A stretch of DNA of 64,000 nucleotides from Trabulsiella odontotermitis (GTDB taxonomy: Bacteria > Pseudomonadota > Gammaproteobacteria > Enterobacterales > Enterobacteriaceae), in NCBI RefSeq assembly GCF_001297775.1, contig NZ_LIFX01000008.1:174411-238410 (forward strand), written 5' to 3'. Positions 49,175-60,382 of the stretch are shown here, one piece after another (the first letter of the stretch is position 1; each line of letters opens with the position of its first letter). A program made the position numbers and the translations under genes. The notes beneath the pieces are model-generated. The model ran no database searches, had not been told where the DNA came from, and worked only from the letters and a program-made list of their open reading frames with translations.

Positions 49175-49810
49175 TTACCGCGCATCCGGCCGCACTAAAT
49201 CAAACCGGTGACTGTCGCTGATAGTGTAATACGCCGTAGGGCCGCCCGCGCGCAGCACCGGGTTGGCTTTGGCGGTCTGATAAATACCGTTCTCCAGCAG
49301 GGTTTCATCAATATGAATACCGACCACTTCTCCGAGCACCAGCCAGGTATCAACCGGGGTGCCGTCGGCGGCGGTGAGCTGGATGCACTGCGACAGTTTG
49401 CATTCGAAGTTGACCGGGCTTTCCGCCACGCGTGGCGCGGTGACAAAGCGGCTTGCTGCCGGAGTCAGCCCGGCGACGGCGAACTCGTCCTCGCCGTGGG
49501 GCAGGCTGGCGGAGGTTTCATTCATGGCGCTGGCGAGCTCTCGCGTGGTCAGATTCCAGACGAATTCCTTCGTCTCCACGATGTTTTGCACGCTGTCTTT
49601 CCAGCCGCTGCTGGCGAAACCGATAATTGGCGGGCGATAGTTGAAACAGTTGAAGAAGCTGTAGGGCGCCAGGTTACGCCTTCCTTTTGCGTCGAGGGAG
49701 GCGATCCAGCCGATGGGGCGCGGGCCGATAATGGCGTTCAGCGGGTCGTGTGGCAGTCCGTGTCCCTGCGAAGGTTGATAGAAATACATAGCGCACCTTG
49801 TTGTCGTCAT
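49175..49810 (-). CDS. Flavin reductase-like (DIM6/NTAB, FMN-binding) protein
   Basis: A 211-residue protein of the flavin reductase-like split beta-barrel family. The FMN-binding segment [20 protein letters not shown] (about 25-44) and [20 protein letters not shown] are typical, and the C-terminal [22 protein letters not shown] is conserved in this subgroup. The start at 49810 has GGAG seven bases upstream; a second ATG 21 bases further in ([11 protein letters not shown]) is also plausible. Substrate unknown: the subgroup contains reductases and hydroxylase partners. It is not at this place in E. coli K-12 and lies divergent from rlmF. Confidence 0.8.
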   Translation of the reverse strand: MTTTRCAMYFYQPSQGHGLPHDPLNAIIGPRPIGWIASLDAKGRRNLAPYSFFNCFNYRPPIIGFASSGWKDSVQNIVETKEFVWNLTTRELASAMNETSASLPHGEDEFAVAGLTPAASRFVTAPRVAESPVNFECKLSQCIQLTAADGTPVDTWLVLGEVVGIHIDETLLENGIYQTAKANPVLRAGGPTAYYTISDSHRFDLVRPDAR

Positions 49811-49885
49811 GATTTTCTCCAGCCTCACTTATTTACCCGGCCGCCGTCAACGGGTATCTTACGCCGCGGAACACAGGAGAAAGCC

Positions 49886-50812
49886 ATGAAAGCCCAGAAG
49901 CCGGGACTGCACCCGCGTAACCGTCATAACACTCGCTACGATCTCACCGCGCTGAGCCAGACCAGCCCGCAGCTGGCGCCCTTTTTAACGCTCAACCCGG
50001 CAGGGGAGCAGACGGTCAATTTTGCTGATCCGCTGGCGGTAAAGGCGCTGAACAAAGCGTTGCTGGCGCATTTTTATGGCGTTGAGCACTGGGACATTCC
50101 CGACGGCTTTCTCTGCCCGCCGGTGCCGGGGCGCGCTGATTACATCCACCATCTGGCGGATCTGCTGGGTGAAACGACTGGCGAGATCCCGCGTAATGCC
50201 ACTGTTCTTGACATCGGCATCGGTGCCAACTGCATTTATCCGCTGATTGGCGCACATGAATATGGCTGGCGCTTTACCGGCAGTGAAGTAGATGCTGACG
50301 CCTTCGCCAGCGCGCAGGCGATTGTCAGCGGCAATGCCGGGCTGAGCCGCCAGAACCGTCTGCGCAGGCAGAAAAACCCGGAGCAGATCTTCAATGGCAT
50401 CATTCATAAGAATGAAGAATATGACGCCACGCTGTGCAATCCGCCGTTCCATGATTCTGCCGCCGCGGCGCGTCAGGGCAGTGAGCGCAAGCGTCGCAAT
50501 CTGGGGCAGGACAAACACGACGCACTCAACTTTGGCGGCCAGCAACAGGAATTGTGGTGCGAGGGTGGCGAAGTGGCATTCATCAGTAAAATGATCGCCG
50601 AAAGCCAGTCGTTCGCGCGCCAGGTGATGTGGTTCACCTCGCTGGTTTCCCGTGGCGATAATCTGCCGGAACTGTACCGCGCGCTGACGCAGGCAGGCGC
50701 CGTGAAAGTCGTGAAAAAAGAGATGGCCCAGGGGCAAAAGCAGAGCCGCTTTATCGCCTGGACCTTTATGAATGACGAGCAGCGTCGTCGTTTCGCCTCC
50801 CGCTCGCGCTAA
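49886..50812 (+). CDS. rlmF: 23S rRNA (adenine1618-N6)-methyltransferase RlmF
   Basis: A SAM methyltransferase of 308 residues, equal to E. coli RlmF (YbiN), that methylates A1618 of 23S rRNA. Motif I is [16 protein letters not shown] and the N6-adenine motif IV is [18 protein letters not shown] at the N-terminus and the Lys/Arg-rich segment [10 protein letters not shown] suit rRNA binding. The ATG at 49886 has ACAGGAGAAAGCC before it. An open frame extends far upstream in phase but only because the region is GC-rich. Its stop overlaps the ybiO stop. Confidence 0.96.
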   Translation: MKAQKPGLHPRNRHNTRYDLTALSQTSPQLAPFLTLNPAGEQTVNFADPLAVKALNKALLAHFYGVEHWDIPDGFLCPPVPGRADYIHHLADLLGETTGEIPRNATVLDIGIGANCIYPLIGAHEYGWRFTGSEVDADAFASAQAIVSGNAGLSRQNRLRRQKNPEQIFNGIIHKNEEYDATLCNPPFHDSAAAARQGSERKRRNLGQDKHDALNFGGQQQELWCEGGEVAFISKMIAESQSFARQVMWFTSLVSRGDNLPELYRALTQAGAVKVVKKEMAQGQKQSRFIAWTFMNDEQRRRFASRSR

Positions 50813-53034
50813 AGCGTCGGCTCCTGCGGCGGTGGCTGGCCTTCGGGTGCGGCGCCGCTGACAGGCAGCATCTGGTAGGTCTGCACCGGGGCGCGAATCC
50901 CCGCGCGGTCAAAATGTTTTTTCACCTGCGTGTCGAGCGCAAAGCGCACGGTCCACTGCTTCAGCGGCAGGGTGGTGAAGGAGACGCGCAGAGTAAACGC
51001 GGTATTGGTCAGCCCTACCAGCCCGGCAAACGACGGTTCGCCGATGATAAGCCCGCGGATTTCCTCCTGCTCCATCAATTCGGCAACCGCATCTTTTAGT
51101 GCCTGATTGGCTTTGTCGGTATCTTCCTGGCGGTCGACGTCATAGTTCGCCACCACCGAGCCAATACCGCGCACAAAGTTGGCGAAGGTGGTGATCGACG
51201 ACCAGGGAATGATGTGATACGCACCGGTATCCTGACGCACGCCGACAGATCGAATCGACATCCGTTCCACCGTTCCGGTCAGCGGCCCGATGGTCACCAG
51301 GTCGCCGGTATTCATGCCATTCTCAAACTGAATGAAGATCCCGGTAATAATATCTTTCACCAGCGTCTGCGCACCGAACGAAATCGCCAGACCCAGTGCC
51401 CCGGCCCCTGCCAGCAGCGGGGCGATATTGACGCCAATTTCCGACAGCACAATCATTACTGTGATGGTACTGATCACCACTGCCAGCGCATTGCGAAACA
51501 GCGTCAGCAATGTGCGGGTGCGCGCGCTGGGTAGCGGGCGGCCATGAATATCTGACGCGAGGCGGTTTTCGATAAGACTGGCGAGCACCGTCCAGCCCAG
51601 CGCAGAGAAAAAGAGGATCAGCGCAATGCGGATCAGGATATCGACGGTTTTCTCTCCCGCGCCGTAATGCAGCCATTGCCAGAAATCGAACAGCCCCCAG
51701 GCGCTGAGCAGCATCATGACGGCGACGCAGACAATCAGAAAGCGGGCAAATTTTAACGATGCGGAGATCCAGCCGTTCAGCCGCTTTTGCAGTTCAGGAT
51801 AACTGCGCTGCGTTTCCGGCGACAGGGTGATGGTTTTCGCGATCCAGCGGGAGAGAATGCCGGAAGCGAAAGCCGCAATGCTGATGATCACCAGACTGCG
51901 CACCGTCGCGCCCATCATAAATTTCAGGCTGTTGCCGGGGTCGAACAGCGAGAAAAAGAACAGCACGATGAAATAAGCGCTCGCCACCCAGTGCCACACC
52001 AGCGCAAAGGCGCGGATAAACAGGCTGAAAAAGGGCAGCGAATGGTCAGCCAGTTGCTGCAGGCTATGGGTGATGTTCTGTTTGTTGCGGAAAATCAACC
52101 GCAGCGCCCAGAGCGTGATCACCAGCATAATCGCCACGTTCGCCAGCGCGCCTACCTGCACGTTAATCTGGTTGGAGATAATCGGCACCGCCACAATCAG
52201 CCCGTAGCCGATAAGACTGCTCAGCGCGCTCAGCCGCAGGTTCCAGTAACGCGCGACGTCATCCTGGGTATTAAACGGACGCAGCTCGGCGACCCGTGGG
52301 CAAAAGACCAGCCGCAGAATGGCTTTGAAAAACTCGATCAGCGCAAAGGCGTTGAGAAACAGGCTCTGCTGAAAGGCGATGGTACGACTGCCGGCGTTCA
52401 GGTTATCGCTCAGCATCTGGCCGATGAACAGCGTAAGCGCCAGCAACAGCAGGTCGATAATAAACGCACCAACAATCATCGACGGTAATTGCAGCCAGTT
52501 ATTGCGCTCGCGGTTTTTCCTTCGCCCCCATTGCCCCATTTTGCGGTACAGCGGCAACGCACAGAGGCGTAACAGGCCGTAGATGGCGAACACCAGCGCA
52601 GCCAGCAGCAGAAAATGGGTCAGGGCGTTGGTGAAGGTCTGCGGGTTAAACGGCTTGTGTGGCGAGCCGGTAATGTTGCGCCACAGCTGGGCGAAGCGCG
52701 ACGACAGTTGCTCGCCATAGTGACGGCTGAGATCGGTGACGTTTTCGAGCACCGTTTTTTGTTCAGCGACTTCCGGCGGGGTGATTTTTGGCACCTGTTC
52801 CGCAGGCGGTGTGGCTGCCGCCTGCCGCAGCTGGTCGATCAATTCTTTACGTGACGTGTCGTTTTCCAGAACATCCGCCAGCGCCGCATAGGCCGCTTTT
52901 TTCTGCGCCAGATCAGGCTCCTGAGTGGACGCCTGGCTGGTGTCGGACGAAGTGCTGGTGGTTACGCCCGGGATCGTCACTGCCTGTAGCGGCGCACTGA
53001 ACAGGGCGAAAAGGAAGAGGAAAACCCACGGCAC
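50809..53034 (-). CDS. ybiO: Mechanosensitive channel YbiO (MscS superfamily)
   Basis: A 741-residue inner-membrane protein, exactly the E. coli length. A signal-like N-terminus ([18 protein letters not shown]) leads to a periplasmic region, then about eleven transmembrane segments. The C-terminal MscS module has [31 protein letters not shown]. coli YbiO gives a moderate-conductance channel mainly in osmotic stress. I chose the GTG at 53034 because GGAGG lies five bases upstream and the length matches; an ATG four codons earlier is the alternative. It is convergent with rlmF, with overlapping stops. Confidence 0.94.
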   Translation of the reverse strand: MPWVFLFLFALFSAPLQAVTIPGVTTSTSSDTSQASTQEPDLAQKKAAYAALADVLENDTSRKELIDQLRQAAATPPAEQVPKITPPEVAEQKTVLENVTDLSRHYGEQLSSRFAQLWRNITGSPHKPFNPQTFTNALTHFLLLAALVFAIYGLLRLCALPLYRKMGQWGRRKNRERNNWLQLPSMIVGAFIIDLLLLALTLFIGQMLSDNLNAGSRTIAFQQSLFLNAFALIEFFKAILRLVFCPRVAELRPFNTQDDVARYWNLRLSALSSLIGYGLIVAVPIISNQINVQVGALANVAIMLVITLWALRLIFRNKQNITHSLQQLADHSLPFFSLFIRAFALVWHWVASAYFIVLFFFSLFDPGNSLKFMMGATVRSLVIISIAAFASGILSRWIAKTITLSPETQRSYPELQKRLNGWISASLKFARFLIVCVAVMMLLSAWGLFDFWQWLHYGAGEKTVDILIRIALILFFSALGWTVLASLIENRLASDIHGRPLPSARTRTLLTLFRNALAVVISTITVMIVLSEIGVNIAPLLAGAGALGLAISFGAQTLVKDIITGIFIQFENGMNTGDLVTIGPLTGTVERMSIRSVGVRQDTGAYHIIPWSSITTFANFVRGIGSVVANYDVDRQEDTDKANQALKDAVAELMEQEEIRGLIIGEPSFAGLVGLTNTAFTLRVSFTTLPLKQWTVRFALDTQVKKHFDRAGIRAPVQTYQMLPVSGAAPEGQPPPQEPTL

Positions 53035-53126
53035 GATAACCTCCATCAAAAATGTCCAACAAAATGATAAGTATAGAAGGCAGGCGGAAGCGCGCGGGTT
53101 TTGAGAACAATCTGGTGAGGCAATCA

Positions 53127-53149
53127 CTCTCTCCCCGGCGGGGAGAGAG
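53127..53149. repeat. Palindrome between glnQ and ybiO
   Basis: CTCTCTCCCC-GGC-GGGGAGAGAG, a perfect 10-bp stem 12 bases past the glnQ stop. It has no T tract. It may stabilise or end the glnHPQ messenger. Similar in style to 33702-33723. Confidence 0.65.
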
Positions 53150-53161
53150 CAGGGCGGACAA

Positions 53162-53884
53162 TCAGGAAACGTGCTGCAGGAACTCCTGCAGGCGCTGGCT
53201 CGGCGGGTTTTTGACTAACACTTGCGGGTCGCCATCTTCCGCGATGCGGCCTTTATCGATGAAGATCAGACGGGAAGCCACTTTCTCAGCAAAGCCGATT
53301 TCGTGGGTCACAATCACCATCGTCATGCCTTCTTCGGCCAGATCCTGCATCACTTTCAGCACTTCATGACGCAGTTCCGGATCCAGTGCCGAGGTCGGCT
53401 CATCAAACAGCATCATTTTCGGTTTTACTGCCAGCGCGCGGGCAATGGCGACGCGCTGCTGCTGACCGCCGGAAAGTTCAGACGGATAGTGGTGCGCGCG
53501 TTCGGCAAGCCCCACTTTCGCCAGCAACTCCTTCGCCTGTTTCTCGGCAGTGGCTTTGTCCGCGCCACGCACACGCAACGGGCCAAACATGACGTTTTCC
53601 AGCGCCGTCAGATGCGGGAACAGGTAGAACTGCTGGAACACCATGCCCGCTTCCTGGCGAATCAGGCGTTCGTCCACTTTCGGATCGTTGACCTTCAGAC
53701 CGTCAACAATAAGCTCGCCACTGGTGATCTCTTCCAGCTTGTTGATACAGCGCAGCAGCGTCGATTTACCGGAGCCTGACGGACCGATAATCACCACCAC
53801 TTCGCCCTGTTTGATGTTCAGATCGATGTTATGCAGCACCTGGGTCGGGCCAAAGTGCTTGGAGACGTTTTTAAATTCAATCAC
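53162..53884 (-). CDS. glnQ: Glutamine ABC transporter ATPase GlnQ
   Basis: The 240-residue ATPase of the high-affinity glutamine importer, equal to E. coli. Walker A is [14 protein letters not shown] (about 32-45), signature [15 protein letters not shown], Walker [15 protein letters not shown] and the H-loop VTHEIGFA. It overlaps glnP by four bases as the last gene of glnHPQ. Confidence 0.97.
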   Translation of the reverse strand: MIEFKNVSKHFGPTQVLHNIDLNIKQGEVVVIIGPSGSGKSTLLRCINKLEEITSGELIVDGLKVNDPKVDERLIRQEAGMVFQQFYLFPHLTALENVMFGPLRVRGADKATAEKQAKELLAKVGLAERAHHYPSELSGGQQQRVAIARALAVKPKMMLFDEPTSALDPELRHEVLKVMQDLAEEGMTMVIVTHEIGFAEKVASRLIFIDKGRIAEDGDPQVLVKNPPSQRLQEFLQHVS

Positions 53885-54540
53885 AGGATTTTCATCCTTC
53901 TTTCAAGACGACGCAGAATGAAGCTCAGCACCAGGGTGATGATCAGATAGAACACGGCGACCGCACTCCAGATTTCCAGCGCACGGAAGTTACCCGCAAT
54001 GATCTCCTGGCCCTGACGGGTCAGTTCGGCAACGCCGATAACAATAAACAGCGAGGTATCTTTAATGCTGATGATCCACTGGTTGCCGAGCGGTGGCAGC
54101 ATACGGCGCAACGCCAGCGGCAGGATCACATGGCGAATGGTTTCGCGGCGGGACAACCCCAGCGCCAGACCGGCTTCGCGAAAGCCCTTGTGAATAGACA
54201 ACACCGCGCCGCGGGTGATTTCCGCGATGTAGGCGCCGGAGTTAATCATAATGGTGACGACAGCGGCGCTGAACGGGTCAATACGCAGGTCGGTAAACGC
54301 CATCGGCAGGGCGAAGTAGATAAACATCACCTGCACGACGATCGGGGTGCCGCGGATCACTTCGATGAAGACCAGCGCGAGATGGTTGGAAATCCATCCG
54401 CCAAAGCAGCGCGCAAAACCCGCTGCCAGACCGATGATCACGCCGCCAATCAGGCCGACAACAGAGATCAACAGCGTCATTTTGGCGCCTTCCATCAAAA
54501 GCGGAATGGCAGGCCAGATGGCACTCCAGTCAAACTGCAT
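53881..54540 (-). CDS. glnP: Glutamine ABC transporter permease GlnP
   Basis: A 219-residue permease with five transmembrane helices and the HisMQ-type EAA loop ([22 protein letters not shown], about 128-148). The ATG at 54540 ([15 protein letters not shown]) gives the E. coli length; in-frame codons upstream run into the REP element and are unlikely. Confidence 0.97.
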   Translation of the reverse strand: MQFDWSAIWPAIPLLMEGAKMTLLISVVGLIGGVIIGLAAGFARCFGGWISNHLALVFIEVIRGTPIVVQVMFIYFALPMAFTDLRIDPFSAAVVTIMINSGAYIAEITRGAVLSIHKGFREAGLALGLSRRETIRHVILPLALRRMLPPLGNQWIISIKDTSLFIVIGVAELTRQGQEIIAGNFRALEIWSAVAVFYLIITLVLSFILRRLERRMKIL

Positions 54541-54576
54541 GATAAGTTCCTGTATACCGTGGTGAAAATCGAAAAA

Positions 54577-54610
54577 CGTAGGCCCGGTAAGCGCAAGCGC
54601 CACCGGGCGT
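54577..54610. repeat. REP palindrome between glnH and glnP
   Basis: CGTAGGCCCGGTAAGCG and CGCCACCGGGCG form an enterobacterial REP element in the 93-bp glnH-glnP gap. Such elements stabilise the upstream messenger, which would raise GlnH over GlnP/Q. Confidence 0.88.
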
Positions 54611-54633
54611 TACAAACCTGAATTCAGGCAGAA

Positions 54634-55395
<762 letters not shown>

Positions 55396-55436
55396 TTATC
55401 CACGGGGCGATCCCCTGCGAGAACACAGGGCAATAT

Positions 55437-55451
55437 GAAAAAATCGTGCCA
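55437..55451 (-). promoter_or_regulatory. Candidate sigma-54 promoter of glnH
   Basis: Minus-strand TGGCAC-GATTT-TTTC matches the -24 element TGGCAC with the right gap, while the -12 element is TTTC instead of TTGC. It lies 57 bases before glnH. NtrC-like half-sites lie upstream. The weak -12 lowers confidence. Confidence 0.55.
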
Positions 55452-55697
55452 TGTTTGCAACTTGTTGTTTTATAACAACTGAAGAAACTGGCGATGCACA
55501 ATAACGGGCAGGATTCAGCTTATATGCACCGTTATGGGGCGTCATTTTGGTGCAATTTTGCCGCACCGAGATGGAAGGTGTTTTTTATCGCAACAGCCGG
55601 TGATAAAACAATCTTTTGTTAACGATTGTGTGAGGAGATTATTACAATTAGTTTACTTAGGCGCGTAATGGTGCAGAAAGATGCACCATTAATGTGC

Positions 55698-55723
55698 AAA
55701 GCCCCCACGAAGGTGGAGGCTTT
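55698..55723 (-). terminator. Probable terminator of dps
   Basis: AAAGCC-C-CCAC / GTGG-A-GGCTTT hairpin with one mismatch, 27 bases after the dps stop. Confidence 0.6.
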
Positions 55724-55749
55724 AGTTTTACAGACTGAATCAGGCGATA

Positions 55750-56277
<528 letters not shown>

Positions 56278-56383
56278 TTATCCCCGATAATTAACGGAAC
56301 TAAGTATAGCACCGGATCCAGACAGTACGATTCACGCTGTACCTATCGGTTTGATAGTGGAAAATGTAGGTTGCGGCCAGGAA

Positions 56384-57271
56384 TTAACTGATATCCACCT
56401 CTTTAATAGTGCTGCTGCCGCGTACCGTTAAGGCGGAGCCCATCGATGCCGTCACAATTGCCAGCAACGCCAGCCACTGGGTAAACGTCAGCGTCTCGTT
56501 GAGGAAAATCATCCCGGAGATCGCCGCCAGCGCGGGCTCCATGCTCATCAGCGTGCCAAAGGTACGCGTCGGCAGGCGGGTGAGGGCGATCATTTCCAGC
56601 GAGTAGGGCAGCGCCGTGGAAAGCACGGCAATCGCCAGCCCGAGCGGCAGCAGCGACCAGTGCCAGAGCGCATCGCCAGTCTGCATCACGCCAATCGGAA
56701 CAAATACGATTGCGGCAATCAGCGAGCCTGCGGAAACCGTCGCCGCGCCATGCTCTTCACCGACGCGCTGGCCGGTCAGAATGTACACCGCCCAGCCAGC
56801 CCCGGCGCCCAGCGCCAGTGCGGCACCTGCGAGATCAACATGCGCGACCTGCTGGCCCAGCGGCAACAGGAACCACAGCCCCACCACGGCCAGTACCACC
56901 CACACAAAATCAACGGCGCGGCGGGAGGAGAAGAGGGCGACGGCCAGCGGCCCGGTAAATTCCAGCGCCACGGCGATGCCTAACGGAATGCGCTGAATGG
57001 AGAGATAAAACAGGTAGTTCATCGCGCCGAGCGACAGCCCGTACAGAAGCAAAGGCAGGCGCTTTGATTTTTCGAAGCGCAACCGCCACGGCTTAAAAAT
57101 CACCACCAGGATCAGTGTGCCCAGCGCCAGTCGCAGCGCGGTGACTCCCGGAGCCCCTACCAGCGGAAACAACGATTTAGCCAGCGACGCGCCGCTCTGA
57201 ATGGAGCACATCGCAATGATTATCACCAGAATTGGCAACCAGGCTGGTGTGGTGCGGGACGACCCGGGCAT
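56384..57271 (-). CDS. rhtA: Threonine/homoserine exporter RhtA
   Basis: A 295-residue exporter of the EamA/DMT family with ten transmembrane segments in two repeats, equal in length to E. coli RhtA (YbiF). The segments FPLVGAPGVTALRLALGTLIL and ALPYSLEMIALTRLPTRTFGTLMSMEPALAAI are split across the repeats. It exports threonine and homoserine. Single gene, divergent from ompX. Confidence 0.95.
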   Translation of the reverse strand: MPGSSRTTPAWLPILVIIIAMCSIQSGASLAKSLFPLVGAPGVTALRLALGTLILVVIFKPWRLRFEKSKRLPLLLYGLSLGAMNYLFYLSIQRIPLGIAVALEFTGPLAVALFSSRRAVDFVWVVLAVVGLWFLLPLGQQVAHVDLAGAALALGAGAGWAVYILTGQRVGEEHGAATVSAGSLIAAIVFVPIGVMQTGDALWHWSLLPLGLAIAVLSTALPYSLEMIALTRLPTRTFGTLMSMEPALAAISGMIFLNETLTFTQWLALLAIVTASMGSALTVRGSSTIKEVDIS

Positions 57272-57625
57272 CCTTTCTCCTGTCAGTTTTTGTCAAAGGA
57301 AGTAAAACCGTCAGTGTAAATGAATTACCCCGTCGCGGTTTAGCGATTGTTGAAAAAAAAGCAGCCGGAACGTCGTAGAATACCGCCACGCTGTCGGATT
57401 TTTACGCTGCCAAATTAGGATTAATCTGGATGAGGGGCGGGTGTAATGCTCGCAATAATGGCGTAATATTCGGTAAATTCGCTGATTTTTGAAAGGTATA
57501 GTCAGTCATAGAAACGTTTGGTTACATGAAATGGCACCTTAGACAGCGTAAAGTGGAAAGAGTTTCTTAACAAATTTTGATATATTTAAAACTTAGGATT
57601 TACTTGAAGCACATTTGAGGTGGTT
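57272..57625. other. rhtA-ompX intergenic region
   Basis: A 354-bp AT-rich gap upstream of ompX. It holds the two divergent promoters, with TTGATATATTTAAAAC about 45 bases before ompX as a possible -10 region. I cannot point to a specific operator or small RNA here. Confidence 0.5.
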
Positions 57626-58141
57626 ATGAAAAAAATTGCATGTCTTTCAGCACTGGCCGCAGTTCTGGCTGTTTCCGCAGGTTCTGCTGTTGCAGGTACT
57701 TCTACCGTTACGGGTGGTTACGCTCAGAGCGATATGCAGGGCGTTGCTAACAAAGCTAACGGTTTCAACCTGAAGTACCGTTACGAGTTCGACGACAGCA
57801 ACCCGCTCGGGGTTATCGGTTCCTTTACTTACACTGAAAAAGATCGTACCGAAAACGGCGTTTACAACAAAGGCCAGTACTACGGTATCACTGCGGGTCC
57901 GGCTTACCGCATCAACGACTGGGCAAGCATCTACGGTGTAGTGGGTGTTGGCTACGGTAAATTCCAGGCGAACGACTTCCCGGCTAGCAAGTCTGACACC
58001 AGCGATTACGGCTTCTCCTACGGTGCTGGTCTCCAGTTCAACCCGATCGAGAACGTGGCTCTGGACGTCTCCTACGAGCAGTCTCGTATTCGTAACGTTG
58101 ACGTTGGCACCTGGATCGCAGGCGTTGGTTACCGTTTCTAA
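57626..58141 (+). CDS. ompX: Outer-membrane protein OmpX
   Basis: An eight-stranded beta-barrel of 171 residues of the Ail/Lom family, with a 23-residue signal peptide ending SAVA-G. The mature protein begins TSTVTGGYAQSD and ends with the terminal aromatic GVGYRF, needed for Bam insertion. The ATG at 57626 (AAAATTG start) is preceded by TTTGAGGTGG. In enterobacteria OmpX is targeted by small RNAs such as CyaR at its ribosome site. The surface loop VANKANGF differs from E. coli. Confidence 0.97.
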   Translation: MKKIACLSALAAVLAVSAGSAVAGTSTVTGGYAQSDMQGVANKANGFNLKYRYEFDDSNPLGVIGSFTYTEKDRTENGVYNKGQYYGITAGPAYRINDWASIYGVVGVGYGKFQANDFPASKSDTSDYGFSYGAGLQFNPIENVALDVSYEQSRIRNVDVGTWIAGVGYRF

Positions 58142-58158
58142 TCACTTCGGTGATAATA

Positions 58159-58188
58159 AAAAATCCGCCTCATGGGCGGATTTTTTTT
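58159..58188. terminator. Terminator after ompX
   Basis: AAAAATCCGCC-TCAT-GGGCGGATTTTTTTT, a strong intrinsic terminator 18 bases after the ompX stop and also facing the end of opgE. Confidence 0.92.
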
Positions 58189-58204
58189 GCCTGCGCGTCA
58201 CCGC

Positions 58205-59788
58205 TTAACGGCTGTTGGTGGTGAAAATGTCGGTGCCAAGATGGTTGTAATCCACCTTCTGCAATTTGAAGTTGGTGATATACACCGGACCGGCTTTCTG
58301 CTCCGACATGAAACGGTAACGGGAGGCGATCTCTTTCGCTTTAATGCCCGTCCACTGTGAGAAGAAGCTCAGGAAATCATTCGCGGAACGGCGCGCTTTA
58401 ATGATGCGGTGTGATTTGTCATCGCTGGAAAGCACCATAAACGGCACCTGGAAGTTCTGCTGGAACTTGTCGTCATGCGCCAGGTACTGTACCTCTTTAC
58501 CACGCTCTTTAAACGCCAGCCCGTGATCGGAGAAATAGACCATCGAGAAGCTGTCGCCGGTATTGCGCAGTTGCGTATACAGCTTGCTCAGCAGCTCATC
58601 GGTTTGCGTCATGGTATAGAGATAGCATGACGTTTCTTTCGACTGCACGAACTCCGCGTATTTCCCTTGCGTCCGGTCGCACGCCTGCGGATGCGAGCCC
58701 ATCAGGTGCAGCACAATCAGCTGTGGCTGTGTGTGCTCGCTGGAAAAGACCTGTGCGGTCATTTTCAGCAGCGCCTCGTCACGGGTGTTTTTATCCGCTT
58801 CGAAATCACCGCTTTTAAGGAACTGCACTTCGTCGGCACGTTTCGCGATGCTGGCGATGGCGGTATCGTACTCGCCGATCTGCCCCTGATTCGAGAACCA
58901 CCAGGTCTGGAAACCCGCGCGGTTAGCGAGGGTGACGAAGTTATCCTGATACTGCGGTTTACCGTCAACCACCCGGTTGAGCGTGAGACCGAGCGATTTC
59001 TGCGTCGAGCCGCTGGCCGCGATATAGTCGGTAAACAGATAGCCGTTGATATGGCTGGCGAACGGAGTGTTATCCCAGTGGCCGCCAAAAGCGCCAAGTG
59101 CATCGCGGCGCGCGCTTTCGCCAATCACCACCACATAAGTGTGATACTTCGGCTTCACCGCCACGATATTCCAGGTGTCTTTCATGCCGGACAGTTCCGC
59201 CAGGCGCGCTTTTTCGTCGAGCACTTCATGGTTACTGACGATCACGTCTTTCACAAAGCGAAACGCCGGATACCCGGTATCGATCACTTTAAATACGCCG
59301 CCCCACGCCAGGTTTTGCACCGGCTGAACGAAAAACGTTCCGGCGCAGAAGACCAGCGCCAGCATTTCCAGTTTTCCCCACGGTTTGCTTTCGGTGATTT
59401 TGCGGCGCACGGCAATCACGCCGAGGGCAAAAATAAAGACGCCGATAAAATAGCTGTACCACGGGAAGATAGTGAGGATTTCCGTCGACTCTTCCATATT
59501 GGTGGAGTGCAGCGCCAGCAGGGTATTGAAGTTCGGCGCGCCATACGCCTGGGCGAACGGAAAATAGAAGGCTGCCACCAGCGAACAGGCGCCAACAAGC
59601 GCCTTTTGCACGCGCGGAAACGTGCGCCACAATAAATGCAGGACGCAGGCAAACGCCACGGTATAGAGCGCACTAAAGGCGTAACCCAGCGCGAGGTTAA
59701 TAAGCAGAGATTGCAGGACATAAAAACCTGTCCACGGGCTTAAGGCCGCACTGCGGGCAGCGAGTGAATCTTTCAGGGTTAAATTCAT
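58205..59788 (-). CDS. opgE: Phosphoethanolamine transferase OpgE (YbiP)
   Basis: A 527-residue inner-membrane enzyme, equal in length to E. coli OpgE, that adds phosphoethanolamine to osmoregulated periplasmic glucans. Five transmembrane helices lie in about residues 15-175. The periplasmic sulfatase-fold domain has YVVVIGESARRDALGAFGGH (nucleophile position is Ser/Arg region ESARRD rather than the EptA ETSRAE) and metal motif YFSDHGLAFKERG. It is a relative of EptA at 27185 and is convergent with ompX. Confidence 0.94.
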   Translation of the reverse strand: MNLTLKDSLAARSAALSPWTGFYVLQSLLINLALGYAFSALYTVAFACVLHLLWRTFPRVQKALVGACSLVAAFYFPFAQAYGAPNFNTLLALHSTNMEESTEILTIFPWYSYFIGVFIFALGVIAVRRKITESKPWGKLEMLALVFCAGTFFVQPVQNLAWGGVFKVIDTGYPAFRFVKDVIVSNHEVLDEKARLAELSGMKDTWNIVAVKPKYHTYVVVIGESARRDALGAFGGHWDNTPFASHINGYLFTDYIAASGSTQKSLGLTLNRVVDGKPQYQDNFVTLANRAGFQTWWFSNQGQIGEYDTAIASIAKRADEVQFLKSGDFEADKNTRDEALLKMTAQVFSSEHTQPQLIVLHLMGSHPQACDRTQGKYAEFVQSKETSCYLYTMTQTDELLSKLYTQLRNTGDSFSMVYFSDHGLAFKERGKEVQYLAHDDKFQQNFQVPFMVLSSDDKSHRIIKARRSANDFLSFFSQWTGIKAKEIASRYRFMSEQKAGPVYITNFKLQKVDYNHLGTDIFTTNSR

Positions 59789-60036
59789 AGGTCACTATCA
59801 AAAAAACGCCATGTGCTTCCCCTGGCGTCAAGGGTTAAAACCTGCCGGGATAGTGCGAGAAAAACGAGAAAGGTTCTCAGCTGAATGCCATAAGCCATGC
59901 AGGGCTGCACGAAGATAGAGCGACGCTATGAGAAGGTCAACTACCGGTAAGCAAATGTTTTGCGAGGAAGTTTGCAAATCCGCAAAAAAACAGGCGAATT
60001 TTGTGATGCTAACGTCAGTCTGACAGGGGATTGTGA

Positions 60037-60070
60037 CAAAAAAATGAAGCGGCGTACCGCGACGCCGCTT
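60037..60070 (-). terminator. Terminator of mntS
   Basis: Minus-strand AAGCGGCGT-CGCGGT-ACGCCGCTT followed by CATTTTTTT, directly after the mntS stop. Confidence 0.85.
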
Positions 60071-60071
60071 T

Positions 60072-60197
60072 TTAGTGAGAAGGTTTATCCTGCTGCGGTT
60101 TGTTGTTGATGTAGTCGCACAACATGTTCAGCAGCATCAACCGGACTTTAAAAGGAGAGTGAGTAAACACGCGTAAGCACCTCTTGAGTTCATTCAT
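60072..60197 (-). CDS. mntS: Manganese chaperone/small protein MntS
   Basis: A 41-residue protein, MNELKRCLRVFTHSPFKVRL then MLLNMLCDYINNKPQQDKPSH. It matches E. coli MntS (42 residues) over its length, including CMRVFSHSPFKVRLMLL-like and NNKPQQDKPS segments. MntS raises usable manganese by inhibiting MntP export and is repressed by MntR with manganese. It is divergent from mntR and a MntR-type palindrome lies at 60258-60275. Coding is too short to be found by length alone; recognition rests on homology and context. Confidence 0.92.
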   Translation of the reverse strand: MNELKRCLRVFTHSPFKVRLMLLNMLCDYINNKPQQDKPSH

Positions 60198-60257
60198 GGC
60201 AGCCTCCCGGGATCTGTTGCTTCTTCAGTCCATGAAGAGTGTCTGTCTTATATACAG

Positions 60258-60275
60258 ATATAGCACAGGCTATAT
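60258..60275. promoter_or_regulatory. MntR operator between mntS and mntR
   Basis: ATATAGC-ACAG-GCTATAT, a perfect 7-bp inverted repeat with the spacing of E. coli MntR boxes (AACATAGC-N4-GCTATGTT). It lies 61 bases upstream of mntS. A partial second copy (ATATAGCTATGGCTAAC) starts at about 60277. Confidence 0.85.
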
Positions 60276-60382
60276 TATATAGCTATGGCTAACACGTTAA
60301 ATTTTTGTGCTATCGGCGCGATCCTTTACAATGGTGCTTCTTTATATGATGCTTTGACGCGTTGCATGAATGAGGAAGCACA

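Noticed and set aside
49208..49885. In-frame upstream extension of rlmF to 534 codons
   Set aside because: It would read antisense through the flavin reductase-like gene. The RlmF family start at 49886 has a good ribosome site and gives the exact family length.
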